A DNA stretch of 8,370 nt from an uncultured Solobacterium sp. (GCA_905235315.1 CAJOLG010000075.1:1-8370); one strand, 5' to 3'. Positions 1-7,537 are shown, numbered from the stretch's first letter. A program made the numbers and translations. The notes: generated by a model not told the origin, from the sequence alone.

Positions 1-1250
1 CGAAGGAATACAACGGATACAAGGCATACTGGGAAGACGGCTGCCAGGTGAGCTCCGCGGTCGCCGACGGGATGACCGAAGAGATCAGCGCAGTGGATTA
101 TTTTACCGGTGTCCGGAAAATGAGCTTTGCGGAAGGCATTGCGCAGGGGCTGATCACCGTCCTGGATGAATCCTATGACCGGATCTATCTGGATACGATC
201 GAAGCGATGGCAATTCACTCCGGGGAGGAGATCGACCGCTCGATTCCGTTAGTCTATACGCCGCTCAACGGGGCCGGTGCGGTGCCGTTCCGGCAGATGC
301 TGGAAGACCGGGGCTTTACCAACTGGTATATGGTCGAAGAACAGAGCGTGCCTGATCCCGACTTCACAACGGTCGGGTATCCCAACCCCGAAGACCGCAA
401 GGCATTCCGGATGTCCGAAGAACTCGGAAAAAAAGTCGGTGCCGAGCTTCTGATGGCGACCGATCCCGACTCCGACCGCTTTGCGATTGAACTGCTCGGG
501 GATGACGGAGAATACGTCTGGCTCAACGGAAACCAGACCGGCTACCTTCTGGTCAACTATATTCTGGAAGGCCGCAGGGACGCCGGAACGCTTCCGGAAA
601 ACGGCGCGATGGTGAAATCCATCGTCACCTCGGATATGTCGGAAGTCATGGCGGAGGCCTACGGCGTGAAGATGTTTGAATCCCTGACCGGATTCAAGAA
701 TATCTGCGGCCGCATCCCGTATCTTGAAGAACATGACTTCACGTATCTCTTCGGATATGAAGAGTCGGTCGGCTATGCCGCATGCCCGGAGATCCGCGAC
801 AAGGACGGCATCTCCGCGGGGATGCTGGTGGCGGAAGCTGCGGCGTATTACCGCAGACAGGGCAAAACACTCTGGCAGGTGCTCGAAGGCCTGTATGAGA
901 AATACGGGTATTATGCCGAGGATGAACCGAACCTCGTACTGCAGGGAGTAGACGGGGCAGAGCGCATCCGCCGCATGATGAACTATGTGCGCGGCCACCT
1001 TCCGGAAGAAGTTGCCGGGTATAAAGTGACGCAGGTCATTGACTACCTGAACGGATATGATGAAGTGTTCCGCTCCAATGTGCTCCGCTTCTTCCTGGAA
1101 AACGGCTCCTGGTTTGCGGTGCGTCCTTCCGGAACCGAACCGAAGATCAAATTCTATTTCTACTCCCACGGCACAGACAGGGAAGAGGTGAACGCGGTGA
1201 ACCGGGCGATCCGCGATGAGATCCTGGAACTGGTCAACCGGGTGGAATAA
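1..1250 (+). CDS. pgcA: Phosphoglucomutase/phosphomannomutase family protein, 5'-truncated by the window edge
   Basis: This is an alpha-D-phosphohexomutase, a cytoplasmic enzyme that interconverts hexose 1-phosphate and 6-phosphate and so links glycolysis to cell-wall and glycolipid precursors. The frame is open from position 3 and upstream residues (KEYNGYKAYWEDG) already match the family, so the GTG at 48 is internal and the true start is before the window. About 415 residues are visible. The metal-binding loop DPDSDR is at 462-479, the sugar-binding loop GYEESVGY at 753-776, and the phosphate-binding loop RPSGTEPKIKFY at 1122-1157. The catalytic phosphoserine loop (TASHNP type) would lie in the missing N-terminal part. 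Compared with family members of about 570-580 residues, roughly 150-165 residues are missing. The family is certain. The choice between phosphogluco- and phosphomannomutase, and hence the symbol, is inferred from resemblance to Bacillus PgcA-type proteins. Confidence 0.93.
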   Translation, partial: KEYNGYKAYWEDGCQVSSAVADGMTEEISAVDYFTGVRKMSFAEGIAQGLITVLDESYDRIYLDTIEAMAIHSGEEIDRSIPLVYTPLNGAGAVPFRQMLEDRGFTNWYMVEEQSVPDPDFTTVGYPNPEDRKAFRMSEELGKKVGAELLMATDPDSDRFAIELLGDDGEYVWLNGNQTGYLLVNYILEGRRDAGTLPENGAMVKSIVTSDMSEVMAEAYGVKMFESLTGFKNICGRIPYLEEHDFTYLFGYEESVGYAACPEIRDKDGISAGMLVAEAAAYYRRQGKTLWQVLEGLYEKYGYYAEDEPNLVLQGVDGAERIRRMMNYVRGHLPEEVAGYKVTQVIDYLNGYDEVFRSNVLRFFLENGSWFAVRPSGTEPKIKFYFYSHGTDREEVNAVNRAIRDEILELVNRVE

Positions 1251-1265
1251 AACATGACAAAACCG

Positions 1266-1287
1266 AAGGGCTGCCCGGGCAGCCCTT
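1266..1287. repeat. 22-bp perfect palindrome after the mutase gene, possible weak terminator
   Basis: The two 11-nt halves AAGGGCTGCCC and GGGCAGCCCTT are exact reverse complements. Folded as RNA they give a 9-bp GC-rich stem with a 4-nt loop. No T-tract follows on the + strand, so this is not a canonical intrinsic terminator. It sits 15 nt past the mutase stop codon and just before the Shine-Dalgarno of the next gene. It could pause or weakly terminate transcription, stabilise the upstream mRNA 3' end, or bind a protein. Only the palindrome itself is certain. Confidence 0.5.
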
Positions 1288-1305
1288 CCGGGAGACAAAA
1301 ACCCC

Positions 1306-1863
1306 ATGAGAAACCGGATGATCCGACGGGTATTGCGAATGCTTTTCCTTCTGGCAGGCATGGCCTGTGTTTTTGTGTGCTGCCGGATGGTATCCGGAAA
1401 GCCGGTGGAGTATCCGCAGATCTGGATTGCCGGACTGATCCTGTTTCTGTTATGGATCGTGATTCAGCTCTCCCGCATGAATGCGTGTGAGCGCTATACG
1501 ATGAAGCAGTTTGAAGACCGGTGGATCATCGACCGGAATGCGAAGAAAGGCCTGATGTATCAGGACAAGCCGGGATGTTATGTGATCCTGATCTACCGCC
1601 ATCCCCGTTTTCTTCCGATCACGGCCGGCTATACCAATGTGTATGTCGGGCAGTCGCTCGGGGTCTATCACCGCATTCACAATCACCTGAACCGCAAGGG
1701 CAACGGGGATGTGTATGCGGACGCAAGAGACGGGAAGCACATTGAAATCGAGGTCTATCCCTGCCGGAAGGAACAGATGAATGACCTCGAGATCCGTCTG
1801 ATCCGGAAGTATGACGCAGAGGAATACTACAACCGGACCGCCGGCGGGGGAACACGGCGCTGA
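1306..1863 (+). CDS. Membrane-anchored GIY-YIG domain protein
   Basis: This 185-residue protein has two hydrophobic segments near the N-terminus (about residues 8-27 and 38-55), with basic residues before the first. A GIY-YIG nuclease-like domain follows from about residue 88 to 181. The GIY strand is G90-C91-Y92 in PGCYVILIY and the YIG strand is Y113-V114-G115 in NVYVGQS. An Arg/His helix follows (H122, R123, H126, H128), then the candidate metal-binding glutamate E162 in DLEIRLIRKY, and a conserved-looking N176 in YNRTAGG. All hallmark residues are therefore present. GIY-YIG domains cut DNA or RNA in homing endonucleases, UvrC and restriction enzymes, but the substrate of this small membrane form is unknown. 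The start is supported by GGGAG at 1289-1293, about 12 nt before the ATG. It lies 55 nt after the mutase gene. The GIY-YIG call is firm, the function is not. Confidence 0.82.
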   Translation: MRNRMIRRVLRMLFLLAGMACVFVCCRMVSGKPVEYPQIWIAGLILFLLWIVIQLSRMNACERYTMKQFEDRWIIDRNAKKGLMYQDKPGCYVILIYRHPRFLPITAGYTNVYVGQSLGVYHRIHNHLNRKGNGDVYADARDGKHIEIEVYPCRKEQMNDLEIRLIRKYDAEEYYNRTAGGGTRR

Positions 1864-1888
1864 GAATCCGTGTTTCGGGGCATTCTCA
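1861..1888 (+). other. Stem-loop at the 3' end of the GIY-YIG gene
   Basis: TGAGAAT at 1861-1867, which includes the stop codon, can pair perfectly with ATTCTCA at 1882-1888 around a 14-nt GC-rich loop. No T-run follows, so it is at best a weak terminator or an mRNA 3' stabiliser. Confidence 0.3.
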
Positions 1889-1918
1889 TGGCACGGCAGC
1901 GAAGAAACAAGGTATACT
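1888..1918 (+). promoter_or_regulatory. Possible promoter of the flavodiiron gene
   Basis: A good -10 hexamer TATACT is at 1913-1918, in the gap between the GIY-YIG and flavodiiron genes. The best -35 candidate is ATGGCA at 1888-1893 (4 of 6 matches) with a long 19-nt spacer, so the assignment rests mainly on the -10. It would give a leader of about 30 nt before the ATG at 1954. Confidence 0.4.
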
Positions 1919-1953
1919 GGAAAGCGGATAAATCATCATAGAAAGAGGTAATT

Positions 1954-3156
1954 ATGGACAGCCTGAAACTGAAAGACAATCTGTACTGGGTCGGAATCGA
2001 AGACTTTGATATGCGCACCTTCGATATCATTATGACCACCGAATACGGTTCCAGCTTCAATTCCTACCTTCTCAGGGGAAGCGAAGCGACCGTACTGTTT
2101 GAAACGGAGAAGACAAAATTCTTTGAAGACTATCTCCGGGAGATCGAACAGGTCACTTCGGTACAGGACATCGACTATATCATCATGAATCATACGGAGC
2201 CGGATCACGCCGACGGCATCGGGGAGCTTCTCAAGCTCAACCCGGACATCACGGTAGTCGGCACAGCCGCAGCGGTGAACAATCTGAAACAGATCATGAA
2301 CCGCGAGGATTTCAAATTCCGGGTGGTAAAGAATCTTGAAACCCTCTCGCTGGGGGATATCACCCTGGAATTCCACGCGCTTCCCAATCTCCACTGGCCG
2401 GATACCATGTGGACCTATGCGAAAGAGATCAAAACCCTGTTCCCGTGCGATTCCTTCGGTTCTCACTTTGCGACGAAGGAAGTGCTGCGCTCGCTGGTAA
2501 CGGATGAAGAAGGTTACTGGAAGGCAACGAAGTATTATTTCGACTGTATCCTCGGGCCGTTCCGCCGTCCGTTTGTCGTCAACGGTCTGCAGCGCCTTGC
2601 GGGCATGGATGTGGATCTGATCTGTACCGGCCACGGTCCGGTGCTGGACAGCCATATCGATGAGATCGTTGCGAAGTATACGGAATGGTGTGAAGCGCCT
2701 GTCAAAGAGAAGAAGAACGTGGTCATTCCGTATGTCAGCGCATACGGCTATACCGCAAGCCTGGCCGAAGCGCTGGCCAAAGGCTTACGGGAAGGGGGCG
2801 TCGATGTAACGCTCTATGACATGGTGGAAGAGAAGGATGCGGACAAGGTGATCGAAGAGATCACGGCCGCAGACGGCCTGCTGGTCGGCTCTCCGACGAT
2901 TGTCGGCGAAGCATTGCCGCCGGTGGCGAATCTGCTGAACGGTCTCCATGCGGCGCTTGAAAAGGGCAAGCCTGCGATGGCATTCGGAAGCTTCGGCTGG
3001 AGCGGGGAGGCAGTGCCTGCCCTGACCGCGAAGCTCACGGCGCTCAAGTACAACGTGCAGGAAGGCCTGCGTGTCAAATTCAAACCGTCGGAAGCGGATC
3101 TTGCGGCGGCGGAAGAATGCGGAAAGAACTTCGCTGAACTGGTCAAAGCAAGGTAA
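1954..3156 (+). CDS. fprA: A-type flavodiiron protein (FprA-like O2/NO reductase)
   Basis: This 400-residue cytoplasmic protein has the two-domain layout of class A flavodiiron proteins, which reduce O2 to water and/or NO to N2O and protect anaerobes. The N-terminal metallo-beta-lactamase-like domain (about 1-248) carries the full diiron ligand set: H80-x-E82-x-D84-H85, then H147 (LHWPD), D166 (CDSFG) and H227 (TGHGP). H171 in GSHF matches the extra active-site histidine of the family. The flavodoxin-like domain (about 254-400) has the FMN phosphate loop SAYGYT at 262-267, a second loop GSPTIVGEA at 312-320 and GSFGWSGEA at 345-353. No rubredoxin or other C-terminal fusion is present, so electrons should come from a separate rubredoxin or reductase not seen here. 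The Shine-Dalgarno AGAGG at 1944-1948 lies 5 nt before the ATG. The preference between O2 and NO cannot be read from the sequence. Confidence 0.95.
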   Translation: MDSLKLKDNLYWVGIEDFDMRTFDIIMTTEYGSSFNSYLLRGSEATVLFETEKTKFFEDYLREIEQVTSVQDIDYIIMNHTEPDHADGIGELLKLNPDITVVGTAAAVNNLKQIMNREDFKFRVVKNLETLSLGDITLEFHALPNLHWPDTMWTYAKEIKTLFPCDSFGSHFATKEVLRSLVTDEEGYWKATKYYFDCILGPFRRPFVVNGLQRLAGMDVDLICTGHGPVLDSHIDEIVAKYTEWCEAPVKEKKNVVIPYVSAYGYTASLAEALAKGLREGGVDVTLYDMVEEKDADKVIEEITAADGLLVGSPTIVGEALPPVANLLNGLHAALEKGKPAMAFGSFGWSGEAVPALTAKLTALKYNVQEGLRVKFKPSEADLAAAEECGKNFAELVKAR

Positions 3157-3165
3157 GAAACGGTG

Positions 3166-3194
3166 TTTACTTGCCGAAGCGGGTTTGTTATAAT
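3166..3194 (+). promoter_or_regulatory. Sigma-A promoter with extended -10, upstream of secG
   Basis: The -35 hexamer TTTACT (3166-3171) and the perfect -10 TATAAT (3189-3194) are separated by exactly 17 nt. TG at 3186-3187 makes it an extended -10. Transcription would begin near 3201, leaving a short leader before secG. This is the strongest promoter in the window and probably also serves rnr and smpB by read-through. Confidence 0.85.
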
Positions 3195-3228
3195 TGCTAG
3201 GCACATGTAAAAAAAGGAGTGTTGGAAA

Positions 3229-3450
3229 ATGCTGAATGCATTGTTGATGATTGACAGCGCACTGCTGATTATTCTCACCCTTCTGCAGGGCGGAAAATCA
3301 GATGGGATCTCAGGCGCATTTACCGGAAACGGCGGACTGAATCTGTTCGCAAACACAAAAGAACGCGGTTCTGAAAAAGTGATCGCCAATGTTACGATGG
3401 GACTCGGAATTCTGTTCTTTGTCCTTGTAATTGCGGTCCGCTTGGTCTGA
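3229..3450 (+). CDS. secG: Preprotein translocase subunit SecG
   Basis: SecG is the small accessory membrane subunit of the SecYEG channel and aids SecA-driven protein export. This 73-residue protein has the family's two transmembrane segments (about residues 2-20 and 52-71). Between them is the conserved cytoplasmic loop LLQGGKSDGISGAFTGNGG (residues 18-36), which fits the usual LLQ-GK-G-S-AF-G pattern. Its length is typical of Gram-positive SecG. The Shine-Dalgarno GGAG at 3216-3219 is 9 nt before the ATG, after a run of seven or more A residues. It has its own strong promoter and a strong terminator directly after the stop. The position upstream of rnr and smpB matches the Firmicutes order and supports the call. 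Confidence 0.94.
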   Translation: MLNALLMIDSALLIILTLLQGGKSDGISGAFTGNGGLNLFANTKERGSEKVIANVTMGLGILFFVLVIAVRLV

Positions 3451-3458
3451 CATTCATA

Positions 3459-3487
3459 AACAGCCGGTATGATTCCGGCTGTTTTTT
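3459..3487 (+). terminator. Intrinsic terminator between secG and rnr
   Basis: The 9-bp perfect stem AACAGCCGG (3459-3467) and CCGGCTGTT (3475-3483) encloses a 7-nt loop, and six T residues (3482-3487) follow at once. It starts 8 nt after the secG stop and ends just before the rnr Shine-Dalgarno (AAGGAG, 3491-3496). I see no clear promoter between it and rnr, so read-through from secG, or a promoter inside secG, must feed the downstream genes. Confidence 0.9.
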
Positions 3488-3507
3488 CTGAAGGAGATAA
3501 ACAACCC

Positions 3508-5781
3508 ATGAGCACATTGAAGGAAGATGTTCTTGCCCTGGTAGGCAGTAATAAAAAACAGAGCCTGAGCCGGGCTGACATCGCAAAAAAGCTGAATCTC
3601 GAATCTGCGCTTGAGATCGCTGAGCTGGACAAGGCGATCGATGAGCTGGAAGAAAGCGGAGAACTGTACCGCGGCCGCGGGAACCGCTATATGAACCGGG
3701 AACAGTACGGCATCAGTGTCGGCGTCCTGCATGTCAACCGCCGGGGAACCGGCTATGTTGACCGGGAGGGCAAGGCTTCGGTCATGATCCCGCCGGCCCG
3801 TCTGAACGGTGCGCTGGACGGCGATACCGTTGCGGTACGCACGGAAGAAAACGGGAAATACAACCAGTATGAGGCGGTAAACGGAAGTGTGGAGAAGATC
3901 CTGAAACGGAGTAAGGACACGCTTGTCGGCACGTATATCGATACGCCGTACGGACCCCGCTTCTGGCCGGATGATGAAAAGTTCCGCGGTCTCAGTATCT
4001 CCATGAAGGAGCCGGAAGGGTTTACTGCGCTTCCGGGGATGAAGGCAACCGCGAAGATCGATGCCTATGGCGACCCGATGGAGCTGACGTTTGTGCGGAC
4101 GATCGGGTTCAAGGATGACCCGGGTGTGGATCTTCTGACCGTTCTGCTCGATCACGGCATCGATCCGGAGTTTCCGGAGGCGGTGATGAAGCAGGCTGAG
4201 GCCATTCCCCAGGAAGTATCGGAAGAAGAAAAAGAGGGGCGCACCGATCTTACCGGAGATCTTACGATCACCATCGACGGGGATGATTCCAAGGACTTTG
4301 ATGATGCGGTCGCCGTCACAAAGACGGAAACCGGCTGGAATCTGAAAGTCTCCATCGCCGATGTATCGCATTATGTGACGGAAGGAAGCCCGCTGGATCT
4401 CGAAGCCGCAAAGCGGGGAACCTCCAGCTATGTGATCGACAAGGTGGTGCCGATGCTGCCGCAGCTGTTAAGCAACGGCATCTGCAGCCTGAATCCGCAC
4501 CAGGTGCGGCTTACGAACACCTGTGATATGAACATCAGCGAAAGCGGGGAAGTGACCGACTTTACGGTGTATCCTTCCGTTATCCGCTCGGATGAGCGGA
4601 TGACCTACCGCAACGTAAACAAAATGCTGGACGGGGATGAAGAAACCCTGAAACAGTATGAACATATCGCCCGGCTGGTAACGGATCTCGCCGAGTGCGC
4701 GGATGCGATCCGGGCCCGGCGGGTTGCGGAAGGCGCCATTGATTTCGCTTCGGATGAAGCGGATATCCGGGTGGATGAGACCGGAAAACCGATCTATGTC
4801 GGGCCGGCAGAGCGCGGGCACGGCGAACGGATCATTGAAGACTGTATGATCGCCGCCAATGTCAGTGTTGCCAAGCTCATGAACCGGAATGAATATCCGT
4901 GCGTCTACCGTGTCCATGCGGAGCCGTCGGCCAAGCGGTTAACTTCGTATTCACACATGGCCTATATGATGGGTCATTCGTTCAACGCAAAAAACGGCGT
5001 CTCGCCGAAGGAGATCCAGCGGTATCTTGCCTCCATCGAAGATACCCCGGAATATCCGGTGCTCTCCACGCAGATGCTTCGGTGTATGGCAAAGGCGGTA
5101 TATGATCACCGCTGTCTCGGGCATTACGGCCTTGCGGAACAGGAGTACCTGCACTTTACTTCTCCGATCCGCCGGTATCCCGACCTCATCGTGCACCGCA
5201 TGCTGAGAAGGTATTACTACGAAGAAGATGCGTCCCACCGGAAGGCGGATGAAGAACACGTACGGGAGTATGCCGTAAGTTCTTCGGAGCGGGAGCGCGA
5301 AGCGGATGCGGCGGAATTCGAATGCGAGGACATGAAGAAAGCCGAATACATGAAGGACAAGGTCGGAATGGTGTTCGAAGGCATCATCAGCTCTGTCAAA
5401 AACTATGGCTTCTATGTCACTCTGCCGGATACGGTTGAAGGCATCGTACGGGTGGATTCCCTGTTTGACGGGTACTACCGGTATGATGAAGCACGTCTTG
5501 CGCTGACGAATGAACATACCAAAACCACGTACCGGATCGGCGATACGATATCGGTGCGCGTGCTCTCCGCATCCAAGGAGACCCGTACGGTGGAATTCGG
5601 GGTGGTGCGCACATCCGGCGGGAAGGTTAAGGAAAAGACCGAGCCGGTAAAGAAGGGGCACAAGACCCGTTCCCGTTCTGCCCGCAAAGCGGAACAGTAC
5701 GGATATGAACTGAAGACAGAAAAACGCGGAAGACGGTCCGCGTCCGGAAGGAAGACAAATGGCAGAGGGAAAAAACGCTGA
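3508..5781 (+). CDS. rnr: Ribonuclease R
   Basis: RNase R is a processive 3'-to-5' exoribonuclease of the RNase II (RNB) family that can digest structured RNA. It degrades non-stop mRNAs released by trans-translation and takes part in RNA turnover. The 757-residue protein has an N-terminal winged-helix region (about 1-60), two cold-shock/OB domains (about 68-200), the RNB catalytic domain (about 250-575), an S1 domain (about 617-702) and a basic tail (703-757). The catalytic aspartates fit D257, D263, D265 and D266 in IDGDDSKDFDDAV. HFTSPIRRYPDL at 549-560 is the typical late RNB motif. The start at 3508 is preferred because AAGGAG lies 11 nt upstream. An in-frame ATG at 3469 lies inside the terminator loop and has no binding site. 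The 3' end overlaps smpB, pointing to translational coupling. Confidence 0.96.
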   Translation: MSTLKEDVLALVGSNKKQSLSRADIAKKLNLESALEIAELDKAIDELEESGELYRGRGNRYMNREQYGISVGVLHVNRRGTGYVDREGKASVMIPPARLNGALDGDTVAVRTEENGKYNQYEAVNGSVEKILKRSKDTLVGTYIDTPYGPRFWPDDEKFRGLSISMKEPEGFTALPGMKATAKIDAYGDPMELTFVRTIGFKDDPGVDLLTVLLDHGIDPEFPEAVMKQAEAIPQEVSEEEKEGRTDLTGDLTITIDGDDSKDFDDAVAVTKTETGWNLKVSIADVSHYVTEGSPLDLEAAKRGTSSYVIDKVVPMLPQLLSNGICSLNPHQVRLTNTCDMNISESGEVTDFTVYPSVIRSDERMTYRNVNKMLDGDEETLKQYEHIARLVTDLAECADAIRARRVAEGAIDFASDEADIRVDETGKPIYVGPAERGHGERIIEDCMIAANVSVAKLMNRNEYPCVYRVHAEPSAKRLTSYSHMAYMMGHSFNAKNGVSPKEIQRYLASIEDTPEYPVLSTQMLRCMAKAVYDHRCLGHYGLAEQEYLHFTSPIRRYPDLIVHRMLRRYYYEEDASHRKADEEHVREYAVSSSEREREADAAEFECEDMKKAEYMKDKVGMVFEGIISSVKNYGFYVTLPDTVEGIVRVDSLFDGYYRYDEARLALTNEHTKTTYRIGDTISVRVLSASKETRTVEFGVVRTSGGKVKEKTEPVKKGHKTRSRSARKAEQYGYELKTEKRGRRSASGRKTNGRGKKR

Positions 5782-6229
5782 AATCAAAGTTGTCGCGGAT
5801 AACCGGAAAGCCCGGCATGATTACTTCATAGAAGATACGTATGAAGCGGGCATGGTATTGACGGGAACGGAAATCAAATCCCTCCGGGAAGGACGCGTGC
5901 AGCTGAAAGATTCCTATATCTCCATCCGGCACGGGGAAGCCTGGATCAAGGGAATGCATATCAGCCCGTACAAATTCGGCAATATGTTCAATGTGGATCC
6001 GGAGCGGGACCGCAAGCTTCTGCTTCATAAGACCGAGATCCGCAAGCTGTATGATAAAGTGCGCCTGAAGGGATATACCCTGGTACCGCTGCGCATCTAT
6101 CTGAAACACGGCCGGGCAAAGATGGAGATCGCGCTTGCCCGCGGTAAAAACCTGTATGACAAGCGGGAAACCCAGAAGCTGAAAGACGCTGCCCGGGAAA
6201 TGGAGAAGGCGCTGAAGTTCCGGCGATAG
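5759..6229 (+). CDS. smpB: SsrA-binding protein SmpB
   Basis: SmpB binds the tRNA-like end of tmRNA and delivers it to ribosomes stalled on broken mRNAs, its C-terminal tail filling the empty mRNA channel. The 156-residue length is typical. The conserved core is seen in FIEDTYEAGMVLTGTEIKS (23-41) and LREGRVQLKDSY (42-53), then HISPY (67-71). The basic C-terminal tail begins near GKNLYDKRET (129-138) and ends in a lysine/arginine-rich helix (KLKDAAREMEKALKFRR, 140-156). The ATG at 5759 lies inside the end of rnr, a 23-nt overlap in another frame, with GGAAGGAAG at 5746-5754 as the ribosome binding site. This suggests co-translation with RNase R, its partner in the same pathway. Its RNA partner ssrA begins about 1.4 kb downstream. 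Confidence 0.97.
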   Translation: MAEGKNAEIKVVADNRKARHDYFIEDTYEAGMVLTGTEIKSLREGRVQLKDSYISIRHGEAWIKGMHISPYKFGNMFNVDPERDRKLLLHKTEIRKLYDKVRLKGYTLVPLRIYLKHGRAKMEIALARGKNLYDKRETQKLKDAAREMEKALKFRR

Positions 6230-6242
6230 AGAGACACAACAG

Positions 6243-6266
6243 AAACGGCGGACGCCGTTTTTGTTT
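6243..6266 (+). terminator. Probable intrinsic terminator after smpB
   Basis: The stem AAACGGC (6243-6249) and GCCGTTT (6254-6260) encloses the loop GGAC and is followed by TT, G and TTT. It is a short but GC-cored hairpin with an interrupted T-tract. The Shine-Dalgarno of the next gene begins only a few nucleotides later, so some read-through is likely needed to express that gene. Confidence 0.7.
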
Positions 6267-6283
6267 CAAAAAGGAGAATCACG

Positions 6284-7519
6284 ATGGCACGGAGAAGAAA
6301 ACGGAAATCACTGCTCACACGGCTGCTGGGTTTTTTTCTGCGCGTGCTTCTGCTTGTCCTGCTTGTGTGTCTTGGACTCTATGCCGCAAGGCGGGCGGGC
6401 ATCCTGCAGGAAAGTGAACCGGAATCCATCCGGCCGGAAGCACCGGCCGTATCCGAAGTGCCAAAGGAACAGCCGGAAGCAGTTACAGAGGCGCTTCCGG
6501 GGAATGAAGCGTATTATTACAAGTTTCTGACGGAAGACGAGCAGGCGGTATACCGCATTATCCTGCAGGCATGTGAGAATTATGACTTTGAGCCGGAACT
6601 GCGGGGCGGCACGGATGAAGATACCATGTATCATGCGGTCATTGCCTTTACGGAAGACTATCCGCAGTACTACTGGGTGAACAGTGCCTATACCTATTAC
6701 CGAAATGCGTTCGGCAGGATTGTCTCCCTGTCGTTTCCGTCCAACGGAACGGAGCGGGAAACCCTGGCACGGATCGAACAGACGGCGGATGCGGTGCTTG
6801 CGGACTGCCCGGGATCGCCGTATGAGGCATATAAATATCTCTATGACTGGATCATTGATACCGCAGACTATGATGAAGCGGCTCCGAACGGGCAGAACCT
6901 GAACGGAGTCATTCTTGATCATAGAGCGGTGTGTGCCGGCTATTCGAAAGCGTATCAGTACCTGTGTGAGCGGGCCGGGCTGTTCTGTACCACCGTAAGC
7001 GGAACTGCCGTGATGAAAGACGGCTCTTACGGAAGCCATGCGTGGAACCTGATCCGGATCGGAGACCGGTATTACTGGGCGGATACGACCTGGGGTGATC
7101 CGATGTTTGAGGGAAGTGAAGCGCCGGGCAAAAACTATAACTATTTCTGTGTATCCGACCGGGTGATCAATGCGGAGCACCGGGTCGAAACCGCCCTGCG
7201 CAATAACGAAGAACGCACCCCGCTGAATGTCGGATACCCGACCTGTGACGATGACTCCCTGGACTGGTATGTGCTCAACGGGTCGTATTTTGAAACATAT
7301 GATCCGGAAGCGGTGCGGCAGTATATTCTCCGCACGGCACCGTATACAGACCGGACAGAGCTGAAGTTCGGATCGCCGGAAGTGCTGAATGAAGCGATCA
7401 GCGATCTGATCTACGGAGAGCGGTATTTTCAAATCCTGCAGGAGGCGGGAATCAGCTGTACATCCCTGTCCTATGCACTGTTTGAATCGCTTGGCGCAGT
7501 CTGGCTCTCGCCGGCGTAA
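6284..7519 (+). CDS. Membrane-anchored, extracellular transglutaminase-like protein
   Basis: This 411-residue protein starts with a very basic stretch (MARRRKRK) and a hydrophobic segment at about residues 14-34, which reads as an uncleaved signal anchor. A Pro/Glu-rich linker (about 42-73) follows, so the rest should lie outside the cell. A transglutaminase-like (papain-fold) domain spans about 175-295. The triad is C217 in RAVCAGYSKAY, H252 in GSHAWNLIRI and D267 in YWADTTWGDP, all intact. Members of this superfamily act as cysteine proteases, amidases or cross-linking enzymes, and many small bacterial forms are cell-surface proteins of unknown substrate. The region at 76-170 and the C-terminus (300-411) are not recognised. 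GGAG at 6273-6276 is 7 nt before the ATG. It sits after the smpB terminator with no obvious promoter. The fold is confident, the activity is not. Confidence 0.85.
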   Translation: MARRRKRKSLLTRLLGFFLRVLLLVLLVCLGLYAARRAGILQESEPESIRPEAPAVSEVPKEQPEAVTEALPGNEAYYYKFLTEDEQAVYRIILQACENYDFEPELRGGTDEDTMYHAVIAFTEDYPQYYWVNSAYTYYRNAFGRIVSLSFPSNGTERETLARIEQTADAVLADCPGSPYEAYKYLYDWIIDTADYDEAAPNGQNLNGVILDHRAVCAGYSKAYQYLCERAGLFCTTVSGTAVMKDGSYGSHAWNLIRIGDRYYWADTTWGDPMFEGSEAPGKNYNYFCVSDRVINAEHRVETALRNNEERTPLNVGYPTCDDDSLDWYVLNGSYFETYDPEAVRQYILRTAPYTDRTELKFGSPEVLNEAISDLIYGERYFQILQEAGISCTSLSYALFESLGAVWLSPA

Positions 7520-7537
7520 ACTGGCGGGTTAAACCGC

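Noticed and set aside
48..50. GTG at 48 as the start of the mutase
   Set aside because: The frame is open upstream to the window edge and already encodes family-like residues, so the gene is cut by the window rather than starting here.
249..1361. Long minus-strand open frame (370 codons) opposite the mutase gene
   Set aside because: It is antisense to a gene with clear family motifs, its translation is rich in His, Arg and Phe and has no recognisable domain. Long antisense frames are expected in GC-rich coding DNA.
1254..1490. 78-codon + strand frame after the mutase
   Set aside because: It overlaps the GIY-YIG gene in another frame, has no ribosome binding site and is low in family resemblance.
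3469..3507. Upstream in-frame ATG of rnr adding 13 residues
   Set aside because: It lies in the terminator loop, has no Shine-Dalgarno, and the added residues do not resemble an RNase R N-terminus. The ATG at 3508 has AAGGAG at good spacing.
3454..4371. Minus-strand open frame of 305 codons opposite the start of rnr
   Set aside because: Antisense shadow with no recognisable domain; it would also run through the secG-rnr terminator.
4951..5787. Minus-strand open frame opposite the end of rnr
   Set aside because: Opposite a confidently identified RNase R S1 domain and basic tail; the translation shows no family motifs.
6308..7432. Minus-strand open frame of 374 codons opposite the transglutaminase-like gene
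   Set aside because: Shadow of the real gene; no domain signature, and the + strand frame has the catalytic triad and a good ribosome binding site.
7524..7537. GCGG/CCGC hairpin after the transglutaminase-like gene as a terminator
   Set aside because: Only a 4-bp stem with no T-tract, directly abutting the ssrA -35 element.
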